This document shows positions 45,858 through 55,348 of a stretch of DNA of 64,000 bases, in pieces. Position 1 is the stretch's first letter, and each line of letters starts with the position of its first letter. Location: the NCBI GenBank assembly GCA_947480335.1, contig CANKCB010000010.1:1-64000 (forward strand), given 5' to 3'. The notes under the pieces were generated by a model. It saw only the letters and a list, made by a program, of their open reading frames with translations. It searched no databases and was not told the DNA's origin. Source of the DNA: Gammaproteobacteria bacterium. Lineage in GTDB: Bacteria > Pseudomonadota > Gammaproteobacteria > Eutrophobiales > Eutrophobiaceae. The position numbers were made by a program, and so were the translations under genes.

Positions 45858-45875
45858 GATTATACCGTTATAATC
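45858..45875 (+). promoter_or_regulatory. Palindrome over a TATAAT -10 box
   Basis: GATTATA, CCGT, TATAATC is a perfect 7-bp inverted repeat that contains a consensus TATAAT (45869-45874). No good -35 is seen on the plus strand. It lies between argC and hemJ and may be an operator overlapping a promoter for hemJ, about 105 bases upstream of its start. Confidence 0.35.
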
Positions 45876-45981
45876 GCTGCATGCAGATACTTACCGCAGG
45901 CCAGACAAGACGAGTGACGAGCTCACGAATACACAGCACTGCTTACCAGCAAACCTGCTATGACATCGAGAACCAAACAGC

Positions 45982-46407
45982 ATGCTCTGGTTAAAAGCGC
46001 TGCATCTGATTTTTATGGTGACCTGGTTTGCCGGATTGTTTTATCTGCCACGTCTGTTTGTCTATCACGCCATGAGTGAGGACAGCATCAGCAAGGATCG
46101 CTTCAAGATCATGGAAAGAAAACTATACTATGGCATTACTACACCTGGCGCATTGCTGACTGTACTATTTGGCCTGCTCACACTGGGTCAGATGGGCTGG
46201 TCTGCCTATAGTGGAAGTTACTGGTTGCCGGTAAAACTGGGGCTGGTATTGCTGCTGATTATCTACCATCTGTATTGCGGCGTACTACTGCAAGATTTCA
46301 AGCATGACCGTAATAAACACGGTCACATCTGGTATCGCTGGTTTAATGAAATTCCGGTGATCTTTCTGATCGCCATTATTATTCTGGTGGTGGTCAGACC
46401 CTTCTAG
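45982..46407 (+). CDS. hemJ: Protoporphyrinogen IX oxidase HemJ
   Basis: A 141-residue integral membrane protein with four segments. The N-terminal KALHLIFMVTWFAGLFYLPRLFVYHA (conserved His8 and the YLPR block) is diagnostic of HemJ, which oxidises protoporphyrinogen IX in heme synthesis. A conserved Lys/Leu stretch WLPVKLGLVLLL lies near residue 81. hemL lies 2 kb downstream; together they cover an early and a late step of heme synthesis. Confidence 0.94.
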   Translation: MLWLKALHLIFMVTWFAGLFYLPRLFVYHAMSEDSISKDRFKIMERKLYYGITTPGALLTVLFGLLTLGQMGWSAYSGSYWLPVKLGLVLLLIIYHLYCGVLLQDFKHDRNKHGHIWYRWFNEIPVIFLIAIIILVVVRPF

Positions 46408-46451
46408 GCAAAGAGTAGTCGGTGAGGTAATTGCGGGACAGCATTAACCGC

Positions 46452-46616
46452 CTAAATTTCCACCATATCAAAATCTTCCTTACGCGCTCCACAGTCAGGG
46501 CAAGTCCAGTTAATCGGTACGTCTTCCCACAGCGTACCTGGCAGTATACCGTCATCCGGCCATCCCAAAGCCTCATCATAGATATAGCCACAAATCACAC
46601 ACATGTATTTTTTCAA
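46452..46616 (-). CDS. Rubredoxin
   Basis: A 54-residue gene on the minus strand. The product starts [14 protein letters not shown] and has the second metal knuckle [12 protein letters not shown]; four Cys hold one Fe. GWPDDGI and GTLWEDVP are typical rubredoxin turns. The start is TTG 46616, with AGGAG 8 bases upstream; ATG 46604 would remove four residues. It is a small cytoplasmic electron carrier. thiD is divergent 57 bases away. Confidence 0.93.
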   Translation of the reverse strand: MKKYMCVICGYIYDEALGWPDDGILPGTLWEDVPINWTCPDCGARKEDFDMVEI

Positions 46617-46672
46617 GCCACAGACTCCTGATTTTTTTCCGTGAGATTATTATCCATGTAGAATAGATTGCA

Positions 46673-47467
46673 ATGAAAACATTGACCGAACATCCCCCTG
46701 TGGTATTGGTGTTCTCCGCACATGACCCATCCGGAGCGGCCGGGATACAGGCGGATATCGAGAGTATCAACAGTAATGGTGCCCGCTGCATTTCCGTACT
46801 GACTGCCACCACCACCCAGAACACCTCGGTGTTTGAGGCCATACAACCCTTACAGGCCACTGATTTTAGAAATCAGGCAGCCCTGCTGCTGGCGGACATC
46901 CAGGTCAACGCGATTAAAATCGGACTGACCGGTAGCGTTACCGTTATTGACGAAATTGCCCGTGTCATTAAAAAAGCCGGTTCATTACCGGTTGTGCTCG
47001 ACCCGGTACTGCATGCCGGAACCGGAGCTGGATTGGCCACGAATGAAATCATTGCCAGTCTGAAACAGCAACTGCTGCCATTAACAACAATACTGACTCC
47101 AAATGTGCAGGAAGCTTTGCAGCTTACTGGCGCGATTGATGCTGATTCAGCAGCGAGGACCTTGCTGGATCTGGGCTGTCAGCAGGTACTGATTACCGGT
47201 GCTGACACACCAACAACCAGGGTGATCAATACGCTGTACCGACAACATTCCGAACCACTCGAATTTACATGGGAACGACTGCCGGGAGTTTACCATGGTT
47301 CCGGTTGTACATTGGCGGCCGCGATCGCCGCTCTACTGGCACAAGGTGTTGAGAGCGTTGAAGCTGTTACCCGCGCGCAGCAATTTTGCTGGAACAGCTT
47401 GAAGTACCATCTGCAATTGGGGAAATCGCAATTCCATCCGGACAGAAATTTCCAGGACAGAACGTGA
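46673..47467 (+). CDS. thiD: Hydroxymethylpyrimidine/phosphomethylpyrimidine kinase
   Basis: A 264-residue ribokinase-fold kinase that makes HMP-pyrophosphate for thiamine. It shows VFSAHDPSGAAGIQADIES at the substrate-binding N-terminus, VLDPVLHAGTGAG near 103, LTPNVQEALQL near 140, and the anion hole/catalytic GSGCTLAAAIAA near 207-218. It overlaps thiE by one base (TGATG). Confidence 0.94.
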   Translation: MKTLTEHPPVVLVFSAHDPSGAAGIQADIESINSNGARCISVLTATTTQNTSVFEAIQPLQATDFRNQAALLLADIQVNAIKIGLTGSVTVIDEIARVIKKAGSLPVVLDPVLHAGTGAGLATNEIIASLKQQLLPLTTILTPNVQEALQLTGAIDADSAARTLLDLGCQQVLITGADTPTTRVINTLYRQHSEPLEFTWERLPGVYHGSGCTLAAAIAALLAQGVESVEAVTRAQQFCWNSLKYHLQLGKSQFHPDRNFQDRT

Positions 47468-48108
47468 TGTCTACTACCCGCATTAATCGCGGCCTTTACC
47501 TTATCACTGAACATGTACAGCTGGATTTTGCCAGCCTGCTGGCCATTACAGAATCCGTACTGCCGCTGGGTATCTCGGTACTGCAGTACCGCAACAAGTC
47601 CACCGATTATGAGCAGAAAATGGAGCAAGCCAGGCAACTTCAACAACTGTGTCAAACATATAAGGTGCCGTTTATTATCAATGATGATCTGCAACTGGCG
47701 ATCAGTCTGGGTGCGGATGGCGTGCATCTGGGGCGGGATGATGGCGATTGCAAATCTGCACGTCTGCTACTGGGCGCACAAAAACTGATCGGTGTCTCTT
47801 GCTATAATGACCTGGCAAGGGCTGAACAGGCTGTAAATGAAGGTGCAGACTATATCGCTTTTGGCGCCATGTTTGCGACCTCAACCAAAACCAATACCGT
47901 ACACGCATCAACCGATCTGATCACACAGGCAAAACAACGATATACTGTGCCACTTGTGGCTATCGGTGGAATTACACCGGAAAACTGTGAGCCGATCATC
48001 GTGGCTGGCGCTGATTTACTGGCGACGGTCAGCAGTGTGTATCTGGCAAGCAATCCATCAGATGTGGTAATTAAATTCAATCAACAAATGGTAAAATATT
48101 CATCATGA
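47467..48108 (+). CDS. thiE: Thiamine-phosphate synthase
   Basis: A 213-residue TIM-barrel enzyme that joins HMP-PP and thiazole phosphate to thiamine phosphate. Motifs are VLQYRNKS near residue 39, [24 protein letters not shown] near 72-95, [17 protein letters not shown] near 135-145 and AIGGI near 165. The start at ATG 47467 is set by overlap with the thiD stop; GTG 47464 is possible. The next gene, hemL, overlaps its stop (ATGA). Confidence 0.94.
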   Translation: MSTTRINRGLYLITEHVQLDFASLLAITESVLPLGISVLQYRNKSTDYEQKMEQARQLQQLCQTYKVPFIINDDLQLAISLGADGVHLGRDDGDCKSARLLLGAQKLIGVSCYNDLARAEQAVNEGADYIAFGAMFATSTKTNTVHASTDLITQAKQRYTVPLVAIGGITPENCEPIIVAGADLLATVSSVYLASNPSDVVIKFNQQMVKYSS

Positions 48109-49373
48109 ATCTGTTCAAACGAGCACAGCAGGTAATACCTGGTGGAGTCAATTCACCGGTGCGCGCATTCAAAGGTGTCGGTGGCGATCCCGTTTTTTTT
48201 AGCCGCGGCAGTGGCGCACTGATATATGACACCAACAACAAGCCCTATATCGATTATGTCGGTTCCTGGGGTCCGTTGATACTCGGCCATGCCCATCCAG
48301 ATGTGTTGCAACAGGTAATCAGTACCGCTGAAAAAGGTCTCAGTTTCGGCGCACCGACTGAAATTGAAATCGAAATGGCCGAACTGATCTGCAAGTTGAT
48401 GCCAAACATCGAAAAGGTTCGCATGGTGAACTCGGGCACCGAGGCGGCCATGAGCGCCATTCGACTCGCTCGCGGTTTTACCGGTCGTGACAAAATCGTC
48501 AAGTTTGAAGGGTGTTATCATGGTCATGCCGACTCGCTGCTGGTCAAGGCAGGTTCAGGTGCGTTGACACTCGGCGTACCCACGTCCCCCGGCGTCCCCG
48601 CAGACTTTGCCCGTCACACTCTGACGCTGTCCTATAACGATACGGCGCAGCTACGTGAACTGTTCACCCAATCAGGCAATGAAATCGCCTGTGTAATCAT
48701 TGAGCCGGTTGCAGGAAATATGAACTGCGTTCCTGCAAACCAGGAGTTTCATGATTGCATAAGAGAACTGTGCAATGAATTTGGCAGTCTGTTGATATTT
48801 GATGAAGTAATGACCGGATTTCGGGTCGCGCTCGGCGGCGCCCAGTCTCTGTATGGAATCAAACCGGATCTGACCATACTGGGCAAGATAATCGGTGGCG
48901 GCATGCCGGTAGGAGCTTTTGGTGGACGCGCTGATATCATGAATCATCTGGCTCCCGATGGACCGGTCTATCAGGCAGGCACCCTGTCGGGTAATCCTGT
49001 CGCCATGGCCGCCGGAATAGCAACGCTGAAAGCGATCAGTAAACCGGGATTTTATTCATCACTGGAACGCAAAACTGAACAACTGATGACAGGTTTGTGC
49101 CTCGCGGCAAGCAACGCATCGATCCCGTTTTCAACCAATGCAGTTGGCGGGATGTTTGGATTATTTTTTTCCGCCGAGCAGGAAATCCGTCGCCTGGATC
49201 AGGTCATCGCCTGCAACCAGCCACACTTCAAACAGTTCTTCCATGGCATGCTGGATCAAGGAATTTATCTTGCACCCTCAGCGTTTGAAGCCGGTTTTGT
49301 CTCGGCAGCACATACTGACGAACAGATACAGACCACCATCAGCGCTGCTGAAACTGTTATGGCGAAGCTTTAA
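48105..49373 (+). CDS. hemL: Glutamate-1-semialdehyde 2,1-aminomutase
   Basis: A 422-residue PLP enzyme that makes 5-aminolevulinate for heme. The N-terminal signature is [30 protein letters not shown] lies near 137, [13 protein letters not shown] near 227-239, and the PLP lysine is K261 in [17 protein letters not shown]. It forms an operon with thiD and thiE, an order common in gammaproteobacteria. It overlaps the convergent SIMPL gene by 4 bases. Confidence 0.96.
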   Translation: MNLFKRAQQVIPGGVNSPVRAFKGVGGDPVFFSRGSGALIYDTNNKPYIDYVGSWGPLILGHAHPDVLQQVISTAEKGLSFGAPTEIEIEMAELICKLMPNIEKVRMVNSGTEAAMSAIRLARGFTGRDKIVKFEGCYHGHADSLLVKAGSGALTLGVPTSPGVPADFARHTLTLSYNDTAQLRELFTQSGNEIACVIIEPVAGNMNCVPANQEFHDCIRELCNEFGSLLIFDEVMTGFRVALGGAQSLYGIKPDLTILGKIIGGGMPVGAFGGRADIMNHLAPDGPVYQAGTLSGNPVAMAAGIATLKAISKPGFYSSLERKTEQLMTGLCLAASNASIPFSTNAVGGMFGLFFSAEQEIRRLDQVIACNQPHFKQFFHGMLDQGIYLAPSAFEAGFVSAAHTDEQIQTTISAAETVMAKL

Positions 49374-50050
49374 TAAAACTGGATTGAGCCGGTTACTGTC
49401 ACGATTAACTTGCTGCTACCCGCTTCAACCGCAGGAGCGGCCGCTTCCATTTTAGCCATCGACACCCTGGTGTCCTGATACATGACCGGACCGGTCTGGC
49501 CGGTATTGACCTGTATATTCACAATTCTATAATTCTTGTTATCCATGTGTTCGCGGATAATTTCCGCACGTTGTCTGAACGCCACCATTGCTTCACCGAT
49601 CAGTTCATTCTCAATCCTGATCCGGGTTGGTTTGGTCGGGGAAAAATGCATCTGGTTCACATGCAGCTTCTGCTGCAAATCGCCCACCAGTCTGGTCAGA
49701 TCAGCGATATCAACACTGCGCAGGTACAGTTCCTGACTGGCGCGCCAGCCGACGATAAATCTGTCGCTGTACTCGGGGTACGTCTGGTAGGAACGTGTAC
49801 TCACATCAATATTCTTGTTAGCACGGGACAGGTCCAGTGCCCATTGCATGGTGGTATTGACCTCGTCCGCGATCATCTCCGGCTTGTTGCCTTCTGCTTC
49901 AACCAGCATGGTAACTTCCAGCTGATCATTCTCCACCTCCCTTTCTGCCTGGGCATCTATATTCACCAGATTAAACAGCCTGTCGACTTGTGCACTGACT
50001 GTCAGTGAAAATGACAGTAAAAGCAGACTACGGGTAATAAATCGCAACAT
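49370..50050 (-). CDS. SIMPL (DUF541) domain periplasmic protein
   Basis: A 226-residue exported protein: signal peptide ([15 protein letters not shown]), then the SIMPL/DUF541 domain with [15 protein letters not shown] and [13 protein letters not shown] helices and the C-terminal [10 protein letters not shown] strand. The family forms oligomeric periplasmic or outer-membrane assemblies (BP26-like), sometimes linked to stress resistance. No operon partner. Confidence 0.85.
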   Translation of the reverse strand: MLRFITRSLLLLSFSLTVSAQVDRLFNLVNIDAQAEREVENDQLEVTMLVEAEGNKPEMIADEVNTTMQWALDLSRANKNIDVSTRSYQTYPEYSDRFIVGWRASQELYLRSVDIADLTRLVGDLQQKLHVNQMHFSPTKPTRIRIENELIGEAMVAFRQRAEIIREHMDNKNYRIVNIQVNTGQTGPVMYQDTRVSMAKMEAAAPAVEAGSSKLIVTVTGSIQFY

Positions 50051-50314
50051 GGTGCTTCCTCCAACAAATGGGAATAATGAGGGAAATTATACTCCAGAGT
50101 GCAAAATTACCTATTCGGACATAAATCTGCATTAATCCTGTCGAAATGCAGCGGAGGCTGGAGTATGATGCGGAAAATTTTTAGATGGTACAGTGTATTT
50201 TGCAGATGATTACCGTGCAGTCTCCTGTTTACAACAACGCTGTTGCAGCGCATCCCCGCGCTGTGTTTCTGTATTCTGTCAGATTCTGATTTCTCATTTC
50301 TTTCCTGAGATACC

Positions 50315-51250
50315 ATGCCGCCTAGAACCACACCTGAATCAATCGCCAATGGCACAGTCAGAATGGTGGACGGTGAGGAACGTGTCTACTACGATGGATA
50401 CTGGATACGTTATTACGAAAGTCCGGAAACACTGTCCTACAAGAAACAACTGATCGACTTACTTACCCGCCGCGTTTTTCACCATACAGAGCCTGGTATC
50501 AATACACCCAGCGATCGTCTGGAAGAAGTTCGTGCTGCCTATGAAGTTGAAAATGATCCCTACAGAAAACGGGTACTGGCAGCGATGCTGGCTGGCGCCT
50601 TGCTCAACCGTGGCTCGGAAATTTTGACCCATATTGTTGAACTGGAAGAAAAAGGGGTCGATGTCAGCCCGGAAAGTGGTTTGTTAAAAAAATGCGGTAG
50701 TTGTTTCATGGGCGCGCTGGAGTATGGCAAATATATTCATCCGAACATGGGACTGGAAGGACTCGAAGGTCTGGAAGAACTTTGGGGTGAACCATTCAAG
50801 GCATTTTCCATGCCGGTCAAACAGTTTCTGGAATCGCGTTATATCAAGATTGCGCAAACCATGCGCGAAATCGATTCAATTACCGACAAGCTGTGTTCGA
50901 TATTCAAGAAGACTCCGTTACTGTCACATTTGGTACCCACCATCAAGGAACTCGGCGCCAGCGCAAAATTGGCTACTGAGACCATGCGCAGCGATCCCAG
51001 AATGATCGAAATCTGGCCCCGGTTTGTCGGTGCTTCAGACAAGACCTTTGCGGCCAAAATCAATATACCCAACGAAAGCGCCAAGAAACTGCACGCATTG
51101 GGACAACGCGGTCTGAAACTGATCCAGGATGGTTCCACCCTGATTATCAGTCATACTTATAGCCGGGTACCGATGCCGAACAGCACACGTGACTTCCTGC
51201 AACGCTGTGACAATTTTATGGTGAAATACGGATCACAACTTTGTAAGTAA
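50315..51250 (+). CDS. Conserved hypothetical protein, soluble
   Basis: A 311-residue protein with no signal peptide or membrane segment. The N-terminus contains RMVDGEERVYYDGYWIRYY; the rest is mainly helical with charged surfaces, and a short repeat GLEGLEGLEELWG near residue 147. I do not recognise a family or catalytic motif. It is monocistronic between the divergent SIMPL gene and the convergent FAD oxidase gene. Confidence 0.6.
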   Translation: MPPRTTPESIANGTVRMVDGEERVYYDGYWIRYYESPETLSYKKQLIDLLTRRVFHHTEPGINTPSDRLEEVRAAYEVENDPYRKRVLAAMLAGALLNRGSEILTHIVELEEKGVDVSPESGLLKKCGSCFMGALEYGKYIHPNMGLEGLEGLEELWGEPFKAFSMPVKQFLESRYIKIAQTMREIDSITDKLCSIFKKTPLLSHLVPTIKELGASAKLATETMRSDPRMIEIWPRFVGASDKTFAAKINIPNESAKKLHALGQRGLKLIQDGSTLIISHTYSRVPMPNSTRDFLQRCDNFMVKYGSQLCK

Positions 51251-51305
51251 GTGCCGGGTTTCCGGCAGCAGGCCCACAGTACACCCGCAGTTGATTACAC
51301 TCTGG

Positions 51306-52700
51306 CTATGCTCGACCAATAACCCGTCCTGGATTCAGTATATGATTTGGATCGAGTGCTGATTTCAGCGTCTGCATCAGTACAATTTCTTCCGGACTGC
51401 GTGACAGGTGCAACCACGGTTTTTTTAACATGCCTATACCATGCTCAGCCGCGACACCACCCTGATGTGCGCCAGTAATGCGATAAACAATATCATAAAT
51501 CCTTCGGGTATCTTCGCGTTTGCCGGTAGTGGCGATTAAATGCAGATTGCCGTCACCGATATGGCCAAATATCAACAGGAACAGATTACCAAACTCCCTT
51601 TGTAATTCCTGTTCAATTTCCCTGATACAGGATTCAGTTTGATTCAACGGAATACCAATATCGAAATTTGCCTCGTATTTGACCATGCGTAAAATTTCAC
51701 CCACCGCATCACGAATCGCCCAGAAGTCCTGCCGATCCTGCACTGAACTGGCGATGACCGCATCTGCGATACGACCGGCTTCCAGTTCCTCAAAAAGAGC
51801 CTGCTGAAATCTGGCTTCATCCTTGTCTGTCTCATTGCCTTCCGACTCCAGCAACACATAAAAATTATGGTGCTGACCGAATGGATCGCGACGGTGTTTC
51901 ACTTCATCAACAGCATATCGATAATAATTTGCCCACATGGCCTCAAACGCACTGATGACAGGCAGTTTTTTCTTCATCGATTTAAGCAGTGCAATCACAT
52001 CGCTGAAATTAGTCATCGCACATAAAGCGGATGTCCTGGATGATGTGGCCGGAAAGAGTCGCAGTATCGCCTCGGTAACCACACCAAGCGAACCTTCGCT
52101 ACCGATGAACAAATGTTTCAAATCAAAACCGGTATTGTTTTTCAGCAATTTGTTTCGAGAGGCAATGATGGTGCCATCGGCCATAACCACTTCCAGCCCG
52201 AGAACCAGCGATCGTGTCATACCATACTGGATTACCTGATTTCCTCCGGCATTGGTCGCGATATTGCCCCCAATGGTACAGGAGCCTCTTGCCCCCAGAT
52301 CCAGCGGCAACATGAAACCGGCTTCGCGCGCCGCCAGTTGTAGTGTCTCCAATGGGGTACCGGCGCGGGCGGTCAGTGTCATTGACTCCGCATCCAGTTC
52401 AACCACACCTTGCAATCTCTCCAGACTGAGTACCCATTCGCCGGTTTGTGGCGTTGCCCCACCAGCCAGTCCCGTCAGTCCACCCTGTACCACCAAAGGC
52501 TGTCTGGATTGATTACACAACCGCAAAATCGTACTAACGGCCTCTGTAGAGTTCGGTCTGAAAACCACGTCAGGCAGACAGGGGTTTTCCCGGCTCCAGT
52601 CCACGGCATAACGCGGCTCGACCTGCTCCCCCTGTAAGATGGCCGAATGGCCGATTTCAGCGGTGATACTGTCCAGTAATTGTTTTGCTGTTAGGCTCAT
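51306..52700 (-). CDS. FAD-linked oxidase, D-2-hydroxyacid dehydrogenase type (GlcD/D2HGDH-like)
   Basis: A 464-residue flavoenzyme. The N-terminal FAD domain has VVQGGLTGLAGGATP near residue 75, LDLGARGSCTIGGNIATNAGG near 135-155 and FIGSEGSLGVVTEAILRL near 210. The C-terminal substrate domain has the metal/substrate His motif FGHIGDGNLHL near 375 and AAEHGIGMLK near 412. The family oxidises D-lactate, glycolate or D-2-hydroxyglutarate; no Fe-S partner is adjacent, so a D-2-hydroxyglutarate or D-lactate type is most likely. It diverges from the aminotransferase gene. Confidence 0.85.
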   Translation of the reverse strand: MSLTAKQLLDSITAEIGHSAILQGEQVEPRYAVDWSRENPCLPDVVFRPNSTEAVSTILRLCNQSRQPLVVQGGLTGLAGGATPQTGEWVLSLERLQGVVELDAESMTLTARAGTPLETLQLAAREAGFMLPLDLGARGSCTIGGNIATNAGGNQVIQYGMTRSLVLGLEVVMADGTIIASRNKLLKNNTGFDLKHLFIGSEGSLGVVTEAILRLFPATSSRTSALCAMTNFSDVIALLKSMKKKLPVISAFEAMWANYYRYAVDEVKHRRDPFGQHHNFYVLLESEGNETDKDEARFQQALFEELEAGRIADAVIASSVQDRQDFWAIRDAVGEILRMVKYEANFDIGIPLNQTESCIREIEQELQREFGNLFLLIFGHIGDGNLHLIATTGKREDTRRIYDIVYRITGAHQGGVAAEHGIGMLKKPWLHLSRSPEEIVLMQTLKSALDPNHILNPGRVIGRA

Positions 52701-52868
52701 GTCTGTCCGCTTCAGTGGTAGAGGTTCAGGTAGGACTCGATTATAGTCATATTACCGGACAATTTTGAATCTCCCTTAACCACACAAGCCAATTTGGTGT
52801 ATTATTTCCGGCCTTAAACACCGTTAAACCCTGCAATTTTTGATTATTCATAATGAACTGGAGCCTAC

Positions 52869-54059
52869 ATGTTCGAAGCGTTTGAAAAACTGCCCGATGA
52901 TCCCATACTCGGATTAACCACAGCCTATCTGAATGATAGCAACCCAAAAAAAGTTGACCTCGGTGTCGGCGTATATCGTGACGAACAAGGCAAGACACCA
53001 GTGTTTGATGCAGTCAAACGCGCGGAAAGAATCAAGCTGGAAAAGGAAACTTCCAAAACCTACACCGGTATCGAAGGCGATCCTGTTTTCAACGAACAGA
53101 TCCAGAAACTGATACTGGGAGCGGATCACCCATCACTGAAGGATGGACGTTCGTGTGCGATTGTTGGCCCGGGTGGTTCTGGTTCACTACGTGTCGGTGC
53201 TGAAGTCATCAACAGCTGGAAGCCGGGCGCAAATGTCTGGGTAAGCCGACCGAGCTGGCCCAACCATATCCCGTTAATTGGTACCGCAGGCCTGACCATG
53301 AAGGAATATCCTTACTATTATGAACAGGCTCATCAAATCCGGACCGATGAAATGCTGGGTCAAATCTCAAAACTCGGTAGCAATGATGTGCTGTTATTGC
53401 ACGCCTGCTGTCATAACCCGACCGGTGCCGATCTGGATATGAATCACTGGAAGGAAATTGCCCGTCTGGCACAGCAGAACGGCTTCACACCGTTTGTGGA
53501 TTCGGCCTATCAGGGTCTGGGACGGGGTCTGGATGGTGATGCCGAGGGCCTACGTTATCTGGCCGCGGCGGTTCCTGAAATTATCATCGCCTATTCCTGT
53601 TCCAAAAATTTCGGTCTGTATCGTGAACGTGTCGGTGCGCTGCAAATTGTGACAAAAAACCAGACTTCTACCGAGGCAGTCAGATCGCATATGAAGTCAG
53701 TCGCACGCAGACTTTATTCTGTACCGCCTGCACATGGCGCCATACTGGTTGGTATGATCCTGTCTGATCCGGAACTGAAAAAGAGCTGGGCGGCGGAACT
53801 GGACGGTATCTGTACCCGAATTAACAGCCTGCGTGTACAGCTTACTGACATGCTGGCAAAGAAAGGATCCAGACAGGACTTCAGCTTTGTCCGCTCACAA
53901 TACGGCATGTTTTCCATGCTGGGGTTGTCAGTCGAACAGGTACAGCGTTTGAAGAAAGATTACAGCGTTTATATGGTAAACAGCAGTCGAATCAATATTG
54001 CCGGAATCAGCAACAGTAATATTGACTATCTGACGGATTCCATCCTCGCCGTTATTTAA
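52869..54059 (+). CDS. Aspartate/aromatic aminotransferase (class I, AspC/TyrB type)
   Basis: A 396-residue PLP aminotransferase. The N-terminus MFEAFEKLPDDPILGL and VDLGVGVYRDEQGKTPV are diagnostic of the Iα aspartate/tyrosine group. Further marks are HNPTGADL near 181, the PLP lysine K246 in YSCSKNFGLYRERVG, and MFSMLGLS near 350. It transfers amino groups between Asp or aromatic amino acids and 2-oxoglutarate. A GGAG site precedes it. Confidence 0.93.
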   Translation: MFEAFEKLPDDPILGLTTAYLNDSNPKKVDLGVGVYRDEQGKTPVFDAVKRAERIKLEKETSKTYTGIEGDPVFNEQIQKLILGADHPSLKDGRSCAIVGPGGSGSLRVGAEVINSWKPGANVWVSRPSWPNHIPLIGTAGLTMKEYPYYYEQAHQIRTDEMLGQISKLGSNDVLLLHACCHNPTGADLDMNHWKEIARLAQQNGFTPFVDSAYQGLGRGLDGDAEGLRYLAAAVPEIIIAYSCSKNFGLYRERVGALQIVTKNQTSTEAVRSHMKSVARRLYSVPPAHGAILVGMILSDPELKKSWAAELDGICTRINSLRVQLTDMLAKKGSRQDFSFVRSQYGMFSMLGLSVEQVQRLKKDYSVYMVNSSRINIAGISNSNIDYLTDSILAVI

Positions 54060-54075
54060 ACCCTGTTCTGATAAA

Positions 54076-54112
54076 TTCAGGCCTGCATTACTGCTGGTAA
54101 TGCAGGCCTGAA
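54076..54112. terminator. Perfect 16-bp hairpin between convergent genes
   Basis: TTCAGGCCTGCATTAC, a 5-base loop TGCTG, then the exact complement. It starts 16 bases after the aminotransferase stop and ends 10 bases before the stop of the CDGSH gene on the other strand, so it can end both transcripts. T-tracts are weak on both sides. Confidence 0.75.
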
Positions 54113-54122
54113 ACAATAGAAG

Positions 54123-54362
54123 TTACAACTTGCTATGGGTACCATCACAAAACGGCACATTCCCGGTTTGTTTACAGGCACACAAAAATTTCTTGCCGGT
54201 TTCGGTTGCTTCAAACTTGAGCGGGGCAAATTCACTGCCCTTGTGTGAACCATCACAAAATGGCTGATTCTTGCTCATACCGCAGGCACACCAGCTGTAC
54301 TTTTCACCCTTGACCAGATCCACACCAATTGGCGCCTTTTGTGCGATTACAGGTTTGCTCAT
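54123..54362 (-). CDS. Double CDGSH-type iron-sulfur protein
   Basis: A 79-residue protein with two CDGSH zinc-finger-like motifs: CACGMSKNQPFCDGSH near residues 25-40 and CACKQTGNVPFCDGTH near 61-76. Each C-x-C...C...H set binds a [2Fe-2S] cluster with one His ligand (mitoNEET-like fold). There is no signal peptide. The role is likely redox or cluster transfer; the partner is unknown. Confidence 0.92.
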   Translation of the reverse strand: MSKPVIAQKAPIGVDLVKGEKYSWCACGMSKNQPFCDGSHKGSEFAPLKFEATETGKKFLCACKQTGNVPFCDGTHSKL

Positions 54363-54388
54363 GATTATTTTCTCCTTACAGTTTACTT

Positions 54389-55183
54389 TCAGGTTTTATT
54401 CTTTAAATGTACCAATGCAATCTTGTGCAGGGAACGGTTAGCCGCTGCCACTACCTTGCCACCTTGTAGTGCTGGTTTGCCTTCCCAGTCTGTCACGACA
54501 CCACCTGCCGACTCGATCAGCGGTATCAGGGGCAGGATGTCATAGGCCTGCAAATCGGCTTCGACCACCAGATCAACATGGCCTGCCGCCAGTAGCGTAT
54601 AGCCATAACAATCCGTGCCGTAACGTGAATACCGGCAGGCTTTTTCAAGCCTCTGAAACGCTGATCGATCAGCGGCAGATTTAAACAGATTCGGATGGGT
54701 ACAACACAGGATAGCATCGGTCAATGTTCGGGTATTGCGGGCATGTAACTGCTGTATTGCATTCCCTTGTTTATGCCAGGCCGAGTGACGATCCGCATAA
54801 AACGTTTCTCGTACAAACGGCTGGTGCATCACCCCCAGAACAGGCCGACCTGCTTTAAGCAGTCCCAGCAAGGTACCCCACATCGGGGTGCCGGCTATGA
54901 ATCCGCGTGTACCATCAATCGGGTCGATAATCCAGGTATAGGCCCCTCCTTCAAGCACACCCTGCTCTTCACCGGTAATGCCATGGTCAGGATACTGCTT
55001 CTGGATCTGCCTGCGTAGATAGAGTTCGATTTCGCGGTCCGCCTCCGTCACCGGATCGAACCGTTCGCTGGACTTGTTATCTACCTGTACGGCAGTCCGG
55101 AAATATTTTCTGGCAATACGGCCCGAGGCTATGGCAATCTTGATTGCAAAAGCCAGCATCTGTTGTTGCAAGTCATGGGACAT
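54389..55183 (-). CDS. Inositol-monophosphatase family protein (histidinol-phosphatase-like)
   Basis: A 264-residue Mg-dependent phosphatase. It has DPVTEADREIE near 43, GITGEEQG near 68, WIIDPIDGTRGFIAG near 85-99 (metal site with the Asp-x-x-Asp-Gly motif) and a C-terminal DLQAYDILPLIPLIESAGG near 213. The DGTRGF form and Tyr-rich C-terminal region resemble the HisN-type histidinol-phosphate phosphatases rather than SuhB. Either inositol-type or histidinol phosphate is possible. Confidence 0.85.
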   Translation of the reverse strand: MSHDLQQQMLAFAIKIAIASGRIARKYFRTAVQVDNKSSERFDPVTEADREIELYLRRQIQKQYPDHGITGEEQGVLEGGAYTWIIDPIDGTRGFIAGTPMWGTLLGLLKAGRPVLGVMHQPFVRETFYADRHSAWHKQGNAIQQLHARNTRTLTDAILCCTHPNLFKSAADRSAFQRLEKACRYSRYGTDCYGYTLLAAGHVDLVVEADLQAYDILPLIPLIESAGGVVTDWEGKPALQGGKVVAAANRSLHKIALVHLKNKT

Positions 55184-55348
55184 AACGTTTACAGGATCAT
55201 CCGGATTAAGTGAACTGAACTATACCTGACATTTAATGGTTGTGGCAGATCTGTCCGGGTTACAACCCGGCAAACAAAGTTTGTTGTGGAGAAACAGACC
55301 AAAATACTGCTATCGTTATCCGGTCAAATGACTGCCGTGGAGGCGCGC

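Noticed and set aside
46620-46672. TPP riboswitch upstream of thiD
   Set aside because: Only about 56 bases separate thiD from the rubredoxin start, too short for a THI element, and no conserved core is seen.
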